The notes under the pieces were generated by a model that did no database searches, was not told the origin of the DNA, and was given only the letters and a program-made list of their open reading frames with translations. The translations under genes were made by a program, and so were the position numbers. Shown here piece by piece: positions 1-10,854 of a stretch of DNA of 64,000 nt (the first letter of the stretch is position 1; each line of letters starts with the position of its first letter). The DNA is from Paramyrothecium sp. XJ0827 (taxonomy: Eukaryota > Ascomycota > Sordariomycetes > Hypocreales > Stachybotryaceae), in assembly GCA_020881915.1 (NCBI GenBank), contig JAJFPB010000006.1, forward strand, positions 3,100,001-3,164,000, in the 5' to 3' direction.

Positions 1-87
1 ATGGCTTGGTGAATGAGCCATGACGGCTGTAGCGCCTTCTGACTCCGACTGGCTGGGTGTCTCCATGATGGAACTGGCAGAACTCAT
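1..87 (-). CDS. N-terminal start of an unidentified protein, cut by the left edge
   Basis: On the minus strand an ATG at 87-85 in a good fungal start context (CAACC before ATG) opens a frame of 29 codons that is still open at base 1. The visible residues begin MSSASSIMETPSQSESE and are rich in Ser, Glu and Thr, like the disordered N-terminus of many fungal regulatory proteins. The divergent position relative to the RCC1 gene fits a shared promoter. A 29-codon open frame can arise by chance, so this is a probable rather than proven gene, and its function cannot be told from this end. Confidence 0.42.
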   Translation of the reverse strand, partial: MSSASSIMETPSQSESEGATAVMAHSPSH

Positions 88-805
88 GGTTGATGTTTCG
101 GTCTTGTTCGGTGGGCCTATATTGGTAAAGAGAAGTGAATGAGTTCCTAAGTAGGCTTCATCCGTGGAGAGTTTGGCTGAGCGCAGCCTGGTATTTAAGA
201 GTTACAGAGCGTCGGTGTTGGTTGAGGGGTTGTTGCTCCGTCGTTGAACTGGGAGTGCTTCGGCTGCATATATGCTGGAGGCCTTCCACTCACCGAACGC
301 AGTCTTCCGCATGTGAGAAGATAGACTGCCAGCTGGCAATCACACACACACATGTGAGATTAACACCACAGCAGAAAGCAACCCTTCTCCCAAAAAGATT
401 GGCAGCCTGGTGGCGAGCCTTGGGGACTTGCAGGAGGTCTTGCATGCAGGTTGGGCGGGCCTCCCGCTTAAGGTGGCCTCACCTTTGACCAACGACTCCT
501 CCTCTGTACCAACATGGTTGCCAACCTCGGAACAGTCCGCGGCTTGACATACTATACCCGCGTGTGAAATATCACGGTTCGAAACAGGAGCAGAGAGTCA
601 CCATTTTTACTGTACATTTATGCTATTTACGTAGCCTTTGCCAAGCTTGATTTTTTTTACCTCCCTTTGACATACAGTGATGATTCTCACTAAGGTCCCT
701 TAACGGCGTACTTGATTGGTAGACTTACAGTAGCCAATGAATTTGCACTGCATTGCGCGCCGTTTGTGCTTTTCATCTTCACCACTAATAACTACCTCAA
801 ATTCA
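88..805. other. Divergent intergenic region
   Basis: This stretch lies between the left-edge minus-strand gene start and the RCC1-repeat gene. It holds a CA repeat (cacacacaca near 341-350) and a T-run near 650, but no frame with coding character. It is probably the shared promoter. Confidence 0.5.
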
Positions 806-1901
806 ATGGAGTTACATGCCACGGGATTCAATGCGTGGAACCAGCTAGTTTTCCAAAATGTGGCTACTGAGGAGGAACCCAGCGACTACTTTGAATTCAC
901 AAAAGTGCTGCGTGGCCACATAATAGAGCGTCCTCTGGCTGCCCTATGCTACACTTTAGGTAGGTCTGCTCTCTTACCGAGCCTGCATTTTTCTCTCATA
1001 GTCCCTTGAGTAATTTTGCAGTCTAGTGCGCGTTGATGGTCGCATCATAAAGGCCGGGGCAAGCGTGAATACTCGCGACGAGTTTACGTCAGAGTACGGC
1101 TCTGTTGAAACCGCCAGTGGACTGGCTTTCACGACCAAAGTAAGCTTAGTAGCTGATTCGGCCCACGAGAACGATGCATCAAGGCAAGGATTCTGGCAGT
1201 ATCCCCATTGTGTGACGGGAAACGTCCAGAGTCCAGTTGAATTCCTTCCCACCCCTTCCCCAGTGCGACAAATGGCCACTTTTGATGTTGGGGTCGTCGT
1301 GTTGTATGAGGACGGCTCCGTAGCTACACTCGGAGATCCACGATTTGAGAATTGCCTGGGCCGCGAGGTTACTGACGAATTGTGAGGACTTCACTCTATC
1401 CCTCGCATCCTGATATCTTGCTAAAACATGGTTAGCCCTGCAAACAAGCCTGGAAGAGTAATCGACCTTGAAGGCCTGGGTGACCCCGTCCGGCGGGTGG
1501 CTGCTGGGGGCTACACAGTTGCAGCGTTAACAGAGGGTGGCAGCCTCTACGTATGGGGCACAAAGACCGTCGGAACCCATCGCAGGGAGCAAGCAATCGC
1601 GGCTCTCAGTGGCGTACCCAACTACGTCGAAGTGGATGGCGGCAAGGATGTTCAAGATGTGGCCATTGGGGAGTCACATGCTCTAGTACTGACTACGGAT
1701 GGCTGCATATACGCCATGGGGGATAATCAAAACGGCCAACTGGGACTGGGCAAAGATTTCAGAGAGAGAACTGAAGATTGGATCAAGATAGACTTTCCGC
1801 TACCAAACGGCCAGCAAGTGGTAAGTGTGGCCGCCGGGCCAAGGAGCTCTTTCATCATCACAAGTAGCATCCAAAGCACAGCAAAAACGACTGACCTATA
1901 A
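806..1901 (+). CDS. RCC1-repeat (beta-propeller) protein
   Basis: Three exons are inferred: 806-959, 1027-1381 and 1436-1901, giving 324 residues. Both introns keep phase (g959 plus tg1027 gives Val; tt1381 plus c1436 gives Phe). The start is the ATG that gives MELHATGFNAWNQLVF, the usual beginning of fungal RCC1-like proteins; an in-frame ATG at 737 is less family-like. RCC1-type blades are visible in order: GFNAWNQL at the N-terminus, then an AAGGYTVAAL / LYVWG blade, a VAIGESHALVLTTDG / GDNQNGQLGLG blade and a final VAAGPRSSFI blade. The fold is a propeller used for protein binding or guanine-nucleotide exchange. At 324 residues it is shorter than true RCC1, so it resembles the small Ats1-like fungal members. 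The gene faces PRE8 tail to tail with 88 bases between stop codons. A GTAAGC at 1140 could be a third donor, but no in-phase acceptor was found, so that piece is kept as coding. Confidence 0.8.
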
Positions 1902-1989
1902 CGGCAATCATAATCGCTCTATTGAGCCTGTATCATCCCTCTATTGTACAAGACATGTTTTCCATTACCATTGGTCTGATCCGGTCCGT

Positions 1990-3094
1990 TTATAGACTCG
2001 TCAGATAATCCTCGATTTCCTGGGGGGTCAACTTCCTGAATCGGGGACCCACGGCGCCCTCGACACCCTCGAGACCAAGGAGATGCTCAGCTGGGGGACC
2101 AACGATACCTGGGATGAGTTAGTAAATGTGGCAAGAGGCAAGTTTCTGGCAAGACCGCCTTACCAATCTCGATCGAGTCTCCGTTCATCTCACCCTCAAT
2201 GTTGTCCTTGAGGGTCAGCAGAGCAATGTGGATGGCATCCTCCAGTTCGAGCTCCTCCGAGTATCGCTTCTCCAAGAAGGTCTTCGCCTTGGTGGCACTC
2301 TTTCCAATGGCCGTCGCCTTCCAGGGATAGTAACTACCTGAGGGGTCAACCTGGTAAAGCATGGGACCGCCCTTGTGGATGCCGCCCGTCTTCTTGCTTG
2401 GCTTCTTCTCCTCGCCCTCCACAGCCTCCGTAGACTCTGACTCTGGCTCAATGCCCTCATCCCAACCGGCGATCAGGAGACTGACACCGTAGGGTCGCAC
2501 ACCAGCCGACTGCGTAGCCTCTTGCATGACTCTGGCGACATCCTGGACCAATATGCGTGTGGGCGGGTACTCGTTATAGATTCGCTTGTAGCCGGTGTGT
2601 GAGACTTTGCGCGCGCGGTCGACCAGGATTCTGTAGTCGGGACCCATGCCGGAGTACACCATGCCGATGTTGGGAGTGACGTGACTGATCTTGGATAGTG
2701 AGCTCTGGTCGGCGAGCGGAGACGAGGACTTCTTCTCGGTAGCCAGGACGATGCCGTTTGTGGCTGCAACCCGTTAGATACTAGAGGCAGAATGGCGATC
2801 CTTGCGAAGCCCTGACGTACCCTTAATTCCCAAGGCTGTGATGCCTTGGTTGACCGCATTCAAGGCATACTCTGCGAAGGACTTCGAGTTAGCAATTTCA
2901 CAGGTTATCCACCTCAAGAGAGCTTTCAGCATAGCTCCCACGTCCGCATAGGAGAGTATCCTACCAATCTGCACAAGCTTTCCGCTGTCGGTGAGGTCAG
3001 CATGTGGTCCCAGCTAGAAGCGACGGGGCCCGCATCATAGAACAACTTACCTTGGTGAGAAGGTCGTGAGGGAGAAGGAGTAGCGGTCAGCCAT
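1990..3094 (-). CDS. PRE8: 20S proteasome subunit alpha type 2
   Basis: Five exons on the minus strand: 3094-3051, 2984-2965, 2871-2821, 2763-2164 and 2108-1990, total 834 bases (277 residues), all in phase. The protein starts [20 protein letters not shown], the alpha-subunit N-terminal signature that gates the 20S pore, followed by [31 protein letters not shown] and the [20 protein letters not shown] block. It ends with a [15 protein letters not shown] helix. As an alpha subunit it has no catalytic Thr and forms part of the outer ring. It is about 25 residues longer than yeast or human alpha2, because of an acidic/lysine insert ([18 protein letters not shown]) in the middle. Exon 2 is only 20 bases and exon 3 is 51, a strongly 5'-biased intron pattern. 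It is divergent from the RING-CH ligase gene. Confidence 0.95.
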
Positions 3095-3708
3095 AGCTCC
3101 GGATTATCTTTTGTGACGGGATTGATGTAACTTCCAACTGCGCAGGGCAAATGGTAAACGGTGCTGTCGTTCGTGGAGCAGGATAGTGACGGATCGTAGC
3201 TGGTGGTTTGCCTGCCAGTAGCTCCCACTCCAGGCACAGCGAGCTGCGCGTCGAGCTTCCCTGGTGCTTGCTGCGGGGGAATAGTTTCGCCGGCTCCGGC
3301 AGAACCCGGTGCACCTTTGTCGACCACACTTCGTGCCCAGATACCAAGCTTGCTCTCTTTTGTATTTCTCCGGCACTCTCGGCCTTCTCTATCGGCTTCC
3401 AAGCTCTCATTTCCTTCCAACCCTGCAAAAGGCTCAGGTGGCCTTTCCAGCTGCTGATGTTCTTGGCGGCCGCTACGCCTGCCACTATGCACTGAGGCAT
3501 CGACCCCGCCTCTCCCCTGTATTTCTTGCCGGCCCTCAACAGTCTGACCACATTTTCCCGCGGTCTACAATGTAGGTTTTCTTGCTTGAAGCCAATCGGC
3601 AACATCTGCATCTATACTCTACCCACCAAGTCGGAATTTACTCGACGCGTGCGCACTGCAATCCTTGCGAAGTAGCAGTTCATCATCGCTGCTGTTGTCC
3701 TGTCGACC
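3095..3708. promoter_or_regulatory. Divergent promoter between PRE8 and the RING-CH gene
   Basis: 614 bases separate the two start codons. Several frames are open on both strands here, but they overlap each other and none resembles a known family, so they are taken as chance frames in GC-rich DNA. No exact GGTGGCAAA proteasome control element was found on either strand. Confidence 0.5.
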
Positions 3709-4704
3709 ATGGAGACGCAACCAACTTGGGATTGGTCGGCGGTGAATGACGCCTCGAAGACGCAACCGACACCAACCGAGCCTGAGGCGAGGCCTCGAAA
3801 AGAGGAACCATCGGTTGAAGAAGAGCCGGCACAGCCAAGCCCTGCTGCAGCCCCGGGACCACGGTCGCGGCGACGCTACCGTCCGCGCACTTGTCGCATT
3901 TGTCTTGAGACAGTCCAGCCCACCTTTCCGGAGGAATCCACATCCTCATTCAACATCTCAGCAGCATCTTCAAAGCCTACATATGTGTCTGAGGACCCAG
4001 ACTTGGGCCGACTGCTGTCGCCATGTAAATGCAAAGGTACTCAGAGATACGTGCACGAGGGCTGTCTCGATGCCTGGCGATTATCCAACCCTACAGCTAC
4101 GAGGAATTACTGGCAATGTCCTACTTGCAAGTTTACGTATCGCATGGCACGACTACATTGGGCAGCCGCGCTAAGTAGCAGGTTCACCAAGGTAGTTTTG
4201 ACGATTATCATCCTCTTCCTATGTGTCTTCATATTGGGTTTTATTGCCGATCCGATCTTCGACATGTGGTTTGATCCTCTTGGTACCATCAGCGATACTG
4301 TTACGGGCCAGTTCATCGACGTTGAAGTCCCGAATGTGCTTTTGCCTCTAGAGCGTACCACCTGGAGTGAACACTTTATGAAAGGCTTCTTTTCGATGGG
4401 TTTGATCGGCTTTTTGAAGTCAGCGGTGGCCATGTCGCCTCTGAACTTGTGGAACTTGCGCGGAAATGGCTTACTCGGATCGGGCAGACGAGCTGGCAAT
4501 GGAAGGCAACGGATGGATGATATGAGAATTCTGTTCATTCTGATCGGCATTGGCACATTCCTCATGGGTATTTGGAAGGCTGTGCAAGCCATCAGCACAC
4601 GCGTGCTCAAGAACGTCAGCGACAGGGTTCTTGATGTTGGCGATGGCAACGATGACGAAGACGTCGAGGAGGATGTCGATGAAGAAGGCAGGAAAGATCA
4701 GTGA
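3709..4704 (+). CDS. RING-CH (MARCH-type) membrane E3 ubiquitin ligase
   Basis: A single exon encodes 331 residues. A RING-CH zinc finger with C4HC3 spacing lies at C62, C65, C106, C108, H116, C119, C137 and C140, the arrangement of the MARCH and Doa10 class of E2-binding domains. The gap between the first two cysteine pairs is long (40 residues) and Ser-rich. The N-terminal 55 residues are Pro/Glu-rich and probably disordered. After the finger come hydrophobic segments at about 163-180, 224-242 and 272-292, so the protein should sit in a membrane with the finger in the cytosol. The C-terminus is acidic (GDGNDDEDVEEDVDEE). It is far too short to be Doa10 itself. The expected role is ubiquitination of membrane proteins; the substrate is unknown. 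It is head to head with a proteasome subunit gene. Confidence 0.88.
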   Translation: METQPTWDWSAVNDASKTQPTPTEPEARPRKEEPSVEEEPAQPSPAAAPGPRSRRRYRPRTCRICLETVQPTFPEESTSSFNISAASSKPTYVSEDPDLGRLLSPCKCKGTQRYVHEGCLDAWRLSNPTATRNYWQCPTCKFTYRMARLHWAAALSSRFTKVVLTIIILFLCVFILGFIADPIFDMWFDPLGTISDTVTGQFIDVEVPNVLLPLERTTWSEHFMKGFFSMGLIGFLKSAVAMSPLNLWNLRGNGLLGSGRRAGNGRQRMDDMRILFILIGIGTFLMGIWKAVQAISTRVLKNVSDRVLDVGDGNDDEDVEEDVDEEGRKDQ

Positions 4705-5853
4705 TGAATATCACGATTATTCACTAGCCCATGCAGTGCCTCCGAGATGATTGACTGCTTTCCCGTGAACAGCACCCAACCTGCACACTCTTAAGTTGCC
4801 TCGAACTCGCTCTTCCGCGTCAAGTCAACTAGTCTGTGTGCAAAGATTGACGCTCCATCGACGCCTTGAGATTGGACCGTTTTGGTTCCCTTCTCGCCGG
4901 CCAGATGTGTGAATGCCAATGCATGTTGTGTCCTTGGGTCGCCTTCTGGCGACTCAAATCACATTGTAGCGTCTACTGGGTACGATCTAGTACACCGTCT
5001 GTGGGTAGTTCGCCACTTTGCTACTGGCACATTTCGGCCATTTAATGACTGCTTTTCAACGTGTTAACATGGAAGGTATTCAATGCATGACTGTGATGTG
5101 TCTTTCCCATCGCTGAGCATATTTTCCACGCGGCGTGCAAGCGTGTTACGGTTTTTTTCGGATAGACAAAAGAAACGTGGAGGCGGAAGAAGAGAAGAAA
5201 TCATAATATAAGAAACCATCATGGTGGTTTTGTTCACATCAATATACCATCACTTTCTCTGCCCTAAGTCCCTATTCCCAAGGTACGCAGCGCCATCCTC
5301 CACTGACGAAATGGCGTCGGCAATTCGTAGGGCCGGAACCAGGTGGCTGAAGAAGCTTATGTCTCACAAGCAAAATGTCAAAGCAGCATCCCACCCACCA
5401 CCCCCTGCACTTGCATGCCCCTGGTGGATCAGCACTTAAACGCCATTTGTCCAGATAGACAAGTACGATGCGACGTGGAAATCAAGGGCCCTGCGAACAC
5501 TAAAGCTTAGTTGATCTGCAATAGGGATTGAGTGGTCGAGCCGTCCACGGGGATCTAGTCGCTCCTTTCATCCCGATTACCCTTATCCCTCAGCAACGCC
5601 GTGCTGCGCCTACGTGTGCTGGTAATTGCCGTTTTCGTTCAAGGGACGTCACTGGCTGCCCCTGGCCAACGTTCCAGGTCATTTCGACAGAAGCTTCTCT
5701 TGCGCCGCCAAGCGATCCGACCACGAACACCATCCCGACGACGAGCGCACCGTGAGCGATTCGAGCGGCGAACAGACTCAGGCTTCTGGCGAAGGATAAT
5801 AGGGTTGTGCTCGAATTCGCGCGGCGCCCGTTGGGACTTGTCGCACAATCAAC
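4705..5853. other. Intergenic, no gene seen
   Basis: This is the 3' flank of the RING-CH gene and the promoter of the Mnn11 gene. Only short overlapping frames without family resemblance are present. Confidence 0.5.
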
Positions 5854-6914
5854 ATGCAGTTCGCATACCCACCTCGAAAGAACTCCAATGCGGCCCACTT
5901 CCGACCGAGATCATCCACGTCGTCGTTGATACGGAGGACTCGTCTACGGACAATTCTACTCATTCTCGGAGGATTTCTTGTTACGCTCTTCCTCCTGACC
6001 CGGTCCAATCAACCAACCCCCTACCGTGAGCATGCGCCCTCCGGCAAGCCTCCCGTAGTCATTGTCACCGTCGTCGACCCAACACGATACAATAATGCCT
6101 ATCTGAAGACAATCAAGGAGAACCGTGAGCTGTATGCGGCGAGGCATGGTGAGGAGAACCTTCAGAGACCCTCACGACGATCCGCCTAACTTGTGATGAT
6201 AGGCTATGAAACCATGGTCGTGAAGGCCTTCGACTACGACACGCATGGAGCACCGCAATCCTGGGCGAAGCTGGTAGCCATGCGGCACGCGCTGACCACA
6301 CACCCCGACGCGAAGTTCATCTGGTATCTAGACCAGAATGCCTACATTATGGATCCGACCAAGTCGCTAGAGGAGCTGGTATTGAACCCGAGGAAGTTGG
6401 AGAGCCTTATGATCAAAGACTACCCGGTGGTCCCCCCTGACAGCATCATCAAGACCTTTACCTACTTGAAGGGGGATGACACGGATCTGGTCATCAGCCA
6501 GGACCGGGACGGTCTCGTCTCGGACAGCGTGATTTTGAGAAACGGTGACTGGGCCAAGTATTTTGTCGAGACGTGGTTTGATCCTCTGTACCGAACCTAC
6601 AACTTCCAAAAAGCCGAGAGACATGCTCTGGTGAGTTTCCATACATTGCTTGCCGTGCTTGCCGCGAGCTGACGAAGCTAATTACGTTTGTAAAGGAGCA
6701 TATTGTGCAGTGGCACCCAACTATACTTTCGAGGCTTGCATTGGTGCCCCAGCGCACGATTGCTTCCTACACGCGCACCGATTTGGGCGACGTGTATCAG
6801 TCGGGCGACTTTGTGGTCATGTTTCCGGATTGCGACGAGGTGGGCGACCAGAGCTGCGAGGCAGAGTCGAGGCATTACCTGCAGATGTGGCGAACAGCGT
6901 TCGGAGAGTCATGA
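5854..6914 (+). CDS. MNN11: Alpha-1,6-mannosyltransferase subunit, GT34 family
   Basis: Three exons, 5854-6148, 6203-6630 and 6696-6914, total 942 bases (313 residues). This is a type II Golgi protein: a short basic N-terminus, a membrane anchor at about 33-49 (ILLILGGFLVTLFLLT), then the GT34 (GMA12/MNN10) catalytic domain. The domain shows VVIVTVVDPTRYNN, the KLVAMRHAL helix, and the metal/nucleotide-sugar region YLDQNAYIMDP at about 140-150. The C-terminal part carries HIVQWHPTILSRLALVPQR and DFVVMFPDCDE. Mnn10 has a WWLDLN version of the core; the LDQN form and the short length point to Mnn11. In yeast, Mnn11 works with Mnn9, Anp1, Mnn10 and Hoc1 in M-Pol II, extending the alpha-1,6 backbone of N-glycans. 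The first intron has a CTAAC branch site 15 bases before the acceptor. Confidence 0.88.
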
Positions 6915-8027
6915 AAGAAGGAGGGGAAACCAGCATTCGCACGCACGATTTGGCGTTAAACTGGGGCATGTTCTCAAAGGAATAGAAGGACGGCGTTTTT
7001 CTTTCTTTGTTTAAGGGTGGGGCATATGGTCATGTACGTAGAGGGATTGGTGTTTGATGACGAGGAGTGTCCAAGCAGCCTGGACCTCATGTGTTTCTTT
7101 CTTCTTGCGCACAGTTGAGGTTGTTGGATCTTAGATCAGGGAGGCACAGGTACCCACCGGATGGCAGGGCTAAAAAAACCAAATGATCTCTCATGACATG
7201 AAGTGGAAATGGAGAGTAGTTGGAATACGAAGTGACGTCTTGAACGGCACGACGGGACAACCGTGAGCGCCTTGTAGTTGGCGTAGCTTGCTTCATCGCG
7301 TGGCTAATTATGGTCTGATGTGATAAGGGATCGACCAGGAAAATCTGGAAAAAAATGTTCTAGATGCGCTGACGCAATATGGACACATTGTTGAACAGCT
7401 TGGCGATGAAATAAGGGTGCGTCAATGGCGGAAGAGCAGCGAGCACTGCGTCGGCACCAGTGGCCAGACAAGTCTCTTACTAAAGTCCGTTCATGGCGTT
7501 GTCAATAGACCAAACATGAAACCTGGGTCGAGGCAGTACACGAACTGCATCCCATTGGACCGATCCGGCTGACTGGAAGGCGTTGAGCAGGATCAGGGGA
7601 ACGGGACCTAATTAGCGTCACATGCCGGAAATGGCGGACTGCTTTGGGAGGTTATCACAGGAGACGGAAGAGAGTTGGTGGGTTAAATGATAATCTATCA
7701 GGAGGTTTGTAATATGGTTTTGGTCGATCGACTGGTCGAGAGCGTTCGAGTTAGCGCACGTCCTAATTAGGCCCGACAATTCCAAGAAAGAAGGAAAAAA
7801 CAGTAAAATAAAAAAGAGCAGGGTCAAGCGCAAGAAAAATTCCAGGTTTGTTTCGTATCGCTGGCCGCAGATCCCGTTGGGGAGTCGGGACAAATCACAA
7901 GCCATGCCCGCCGAGCAGCCCGGATTACGTCGCCGGCCGGCCAGCGCGTGCTACATGCAGGTAATTAACCCAGGCAGCAGGGGTCCGCCATGCATGTCTT
8001 GTCTTTGTGGGCTAAACTGTGGTTTGT

Positions 8028-8060
8028 TGCTGCTGCTGCTGCTGCTTGCTGCTACTGCTG
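8028..8060. repeat. GCT/TGC trinucleotide microsatellite
   Basis: About six uninterrupted TGC units are followed by imperfect ones (gcttgctgctactgctg). It lies in non-coding DNA upstream of DPL1. Confidence 0.8.
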
Positions 8061-8098
8061 AATAATGGGGCTTATATGCATGCGCAGTGATGGCCCAG

Positions 8099-8119
8099 TC
8101 GCTCGCTCGCTCGCTCGCT
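8099..8119. repeat. TCGC tetranucleotide microsatellite
   Basis: About five tandem copies of TCGC, about 40 bases after the GCT repeat in the same intergenic region. Confidence 0.8.
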
Positions 8120-8792
8120 TGGGCGACTCGGTAGCGATAGGTAGGTTTTGCGAATGGATCGCGTGTCTTCCGATCCAGCCCTGTTCACCCCTTGTCCCCG
8201 TTTTCTGCCTTTTCCTGCCGCCGCTACTCCTATCGAAGCCCTCGAAGGGTGTCGGACCGGGACCCCTCCAGTGATCGGGCGCTAGAGATGCGAAGCAAGC
8301 AAACTTGACCTGATGGAGAAGTGGCAGCCATGAAGAATTGGACCGTCGGTCTCTCCCTTGACGCAGACTACCCGCTACGAGTTAGAGGCCAAGATGGGTG
8401 AAAAGGCGACTAAAACCATCGGTAATGCAGGCCGAGGGGTTCTTTCTACGGTGGGCGCTGTATGTAGATATGTGCTGGGGGGGGGAGGAAGAGGGACGGT
8501 TCCGCTTCTCCATTCTTCCCCACTTTGTCGCCCCCATTAGGCAGTCCAGTTACCTTAATTGGCAGGAAATAAGGAATAATTTGGTCTCTTGGGTCACTTT
8601 TTTGTACTTGAAGACTCCCTAAAGGGTCCCGATTTCTTCAAATGCCCAGCGCCCCCGTCCTTGATTGCTGTTGCATGTGAGCAGTCGCCGTGGCAATTCC
8701 TTCTTCCTCTCTGAATTCTTCTTCCTCACCTGTCCCCCGGAGGCAGATTGCACAGAATCGAATTCCCCGGCCCCTGATTGTTGACGGCCACA

Positions 8793-10854
8793 ATGCCTGG
8801 AAGCTCCCGCATGCCCATTAGCTTGCGCGCGGGCCTGGAGTCCGTCACTCGAAGACGGCGCACCGTCTCGCTGGACCTGTTGAGCCTGGACTTGTGAGTA
8901 GTTGTCCCTATGACGCCGTGATGTTGCCAGCGATGTAGGCCAGATTTTCCCGGGCCGTGCTTGTGCTGTGCTTGCCTTTCAAAAGAACGTGGTGAATCTG
9001 CGCAAGACTCCATATCTTTCGTCATTTACGCCATTGTTCTGGTTGTACCGCGGCATGGCTCGGCAGTGGGACATTTGGCCCGCCGTCCTGGGCAGCGTCA
9101 TCGGCGTTACCCACGACAAGAGCTGCGGCAGCGTTTCTCGTCTCTCCAAGCATAACGCAGCGTGCTGACATGCCTTGTGCACCTCTCCAGATTGCGCAAC
9201 ATCGTCTTCTTCCTCTTCCTTTTGCGATGGACCCGGCGCGCCTTCTGGAAGCTCAAGGGCCGCGGCATCATCGGCTCCAGCCTCGACCTGTACCATGACC
9301 TTCGCCGCATCCTCTACGGCCTCTTCCTGCGCGCCCCGGGCGTCCGCGGCCAGGTCAAGGCCCAGGTCAAGGAGTCGCTCGATAAGCTGTCCACCAAGAT
9401 CGTGCCCCTGACCAAGAACCGCTACCTCGTCCTGCCCAAGACCGGCCTGCCCAGCGACGCATTGCGCACCGAGCTCGAAGACCTCGCCAATATGGACCAC
9501 ACCCGCTGGGAGGACGGCTACGTCTCCGGCGCCGTGTACCACGGCGAAGACGAGTTGCTGCAGCTGCAGACTGAGGCCTACGGCAAGTTCACGGTTGCGA
9601 ATCCAATTCACCCGGATGTCTTCCCCGGCGTGCGGAAGATGGAGGCCGAGGTTGTCAGTATGGTGCTGAACCTGTTCCATGCGCCTCCCGGCTCAGCTGG
9701 TGTTTCGACCAGTGGAGGAACCGAGAGTATCTTGATGGCCTGTCTGGCTGCGCGCCAGCGAGCCTACCACGAGCGCGGCGTGACTGAGCCTGAGATGTGA
9801 GTTTGCCACTATCCTCCCTCTTTGGTAGACCGATTGTGTGCTAATCGCTGCATCATGTAGGATCGTGCCTGAAACCGGCCACGCTGCCTTCTTCAAGGCC
9901 GGAGAGTACTTCAAGATCAAGGTGCACCTGGTCGCTTGCCCAGCGCCGTCGTACCAGGTCGACGTCCGCGCCGTATCGCGCCTCATCAACACCAACACTG
10001 TCCTCCTCGTCGGATCGGCGCCCAACTTCCCTCACGGCATCATCGACGACATCTCTGCCCTCTCCAAGCTCGCCGTGCGCAAGAATCTCTGCCTGCACGT
10101 CGACTGCTGTCTCGGCTCCTTCCTCGTTCCCTTCCTGGAGAAGGCCGGTTTCGAGACGGTGCCCTTCGATTTCCGCCTCAAGGGTGTCACAAGCATCAGC
10201 TGCGACACCCACAAGTATGGCTTTGCGCCAAAGGGCAACTCCACCGTCCTGTATCGCACGGCCGAGCTGCGCTCGTACCAGTACTTCGTTTCGCCCAACT
10301 GGACTGGTGGTGTCTACGCGTCGCCCGGCATTGCTGGATCGCGTCCCGGCGCCCTGATTGCCGGCTGCTGGGCGAGTCTGATGTCCGTTGGTGAAGCCGG
10401 TTACATGGAGGCCTGCGTCCGCATCGTGGGCACGGCCAAGAAGATTGCCGACGCCATCCGCGAAACGCCAACGCTGAGCGGCGAGCTTGAAGTCTTGGGC
10501 CGCCCGCTCGTGTCTGTCGTATCCTTCACGGCTCGCAACCTTAATGTCTACGACATTGCTGACGGCATGTCGGGCAAGGGCTGGCACCTCAACGCTCTGC
10601 AGAACCCGCCGGCCGTGCACATTGCCGTGACAATGCCCACCGTCAAGGTCTGGGAGAGGCTGATCGCCGATCTCGAGGCCGTGGTGGAGGAGGAACGCGA
10701 GAAGGAGCGCGTGCGCATCGTCGAGGGCAAGGGCAGCAAGGGCAAGGCCATGGGAGATTCCGCAGCGCTGTACGGTGTGGCCGGCTCATTACCCAACAAG
10801 AGCGTTGTCGTGGACTTGGCTACGGGCTTCTTGGATCTGTTGTACAAGGCATAA
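8793..10854 (+). CDS. DPL1: Sphingosine-1-phosphate lyase (PLP-dependent)
   Basis: Exons 8793-8893, 9191-9796 and 9861-10854 give 1701 bases and 566 residues, normal for the family. The enzyme cleaves phosphorylated sphingoid bases into a long-chain aldehyde and phosphoethanolamine, the exit step of sphingolipid metabolism, at the ER. Seen in order: a short N-terminus, an ER membrane anchor (LRNIVFFLFLLRW, about 35-47), the decarboxylase-type body with YVSGAVYHGEDELL, STSGGTESILMACLAAR (cofactor phosphate binding), LHVDCCLGSF (the Asp that binds the pyridine nitrogen) and SISCDTHKYGFAPKG, where Lys354 should form the PLP Schiff base. The C-terminal region includes GWHLNALQNPPAVHI. Intron 1 is unusually long for this window (297 bases); the long splice gives the family-like LDLLRNIVFF junction. 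An alternative acceptor after 8930 also keeps a frame open but gives a non-family sequence that stops. Confidence 0.93.

Larger units (their letters stand above)
6915..8792. other. Intergenic region upstream of DPL1, with microsatellites
   Basis: 1.9 kb without a convincing gene. It contains the 3' flank of MNN11, two microsatellites listed separately and a run of nine or so G near 8476. The short open frames match no family I know. Confidence 0.5.

Noticed and set aside
1140..1263. Extra intron in the RCC1-repeat gene (GTAAGC donor to CCCCAG acceptor)
   Set aside because: The join breaks the reading frame, whereas reading through keeps it open and leads into a family-like segment.
3087..3611. 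Overlapping frames of 84-188 codons on both strands between PRE8 and the RING-CH gene
   Set aside because: Mutually overlapping, and none matches a family. The interval is better explained as a divergent promoter.
3095..3708. Search for the proteasome control element GGTGGCAAA in the PRE8 promoter
   Set aside because: No exact match was seen on either strand.
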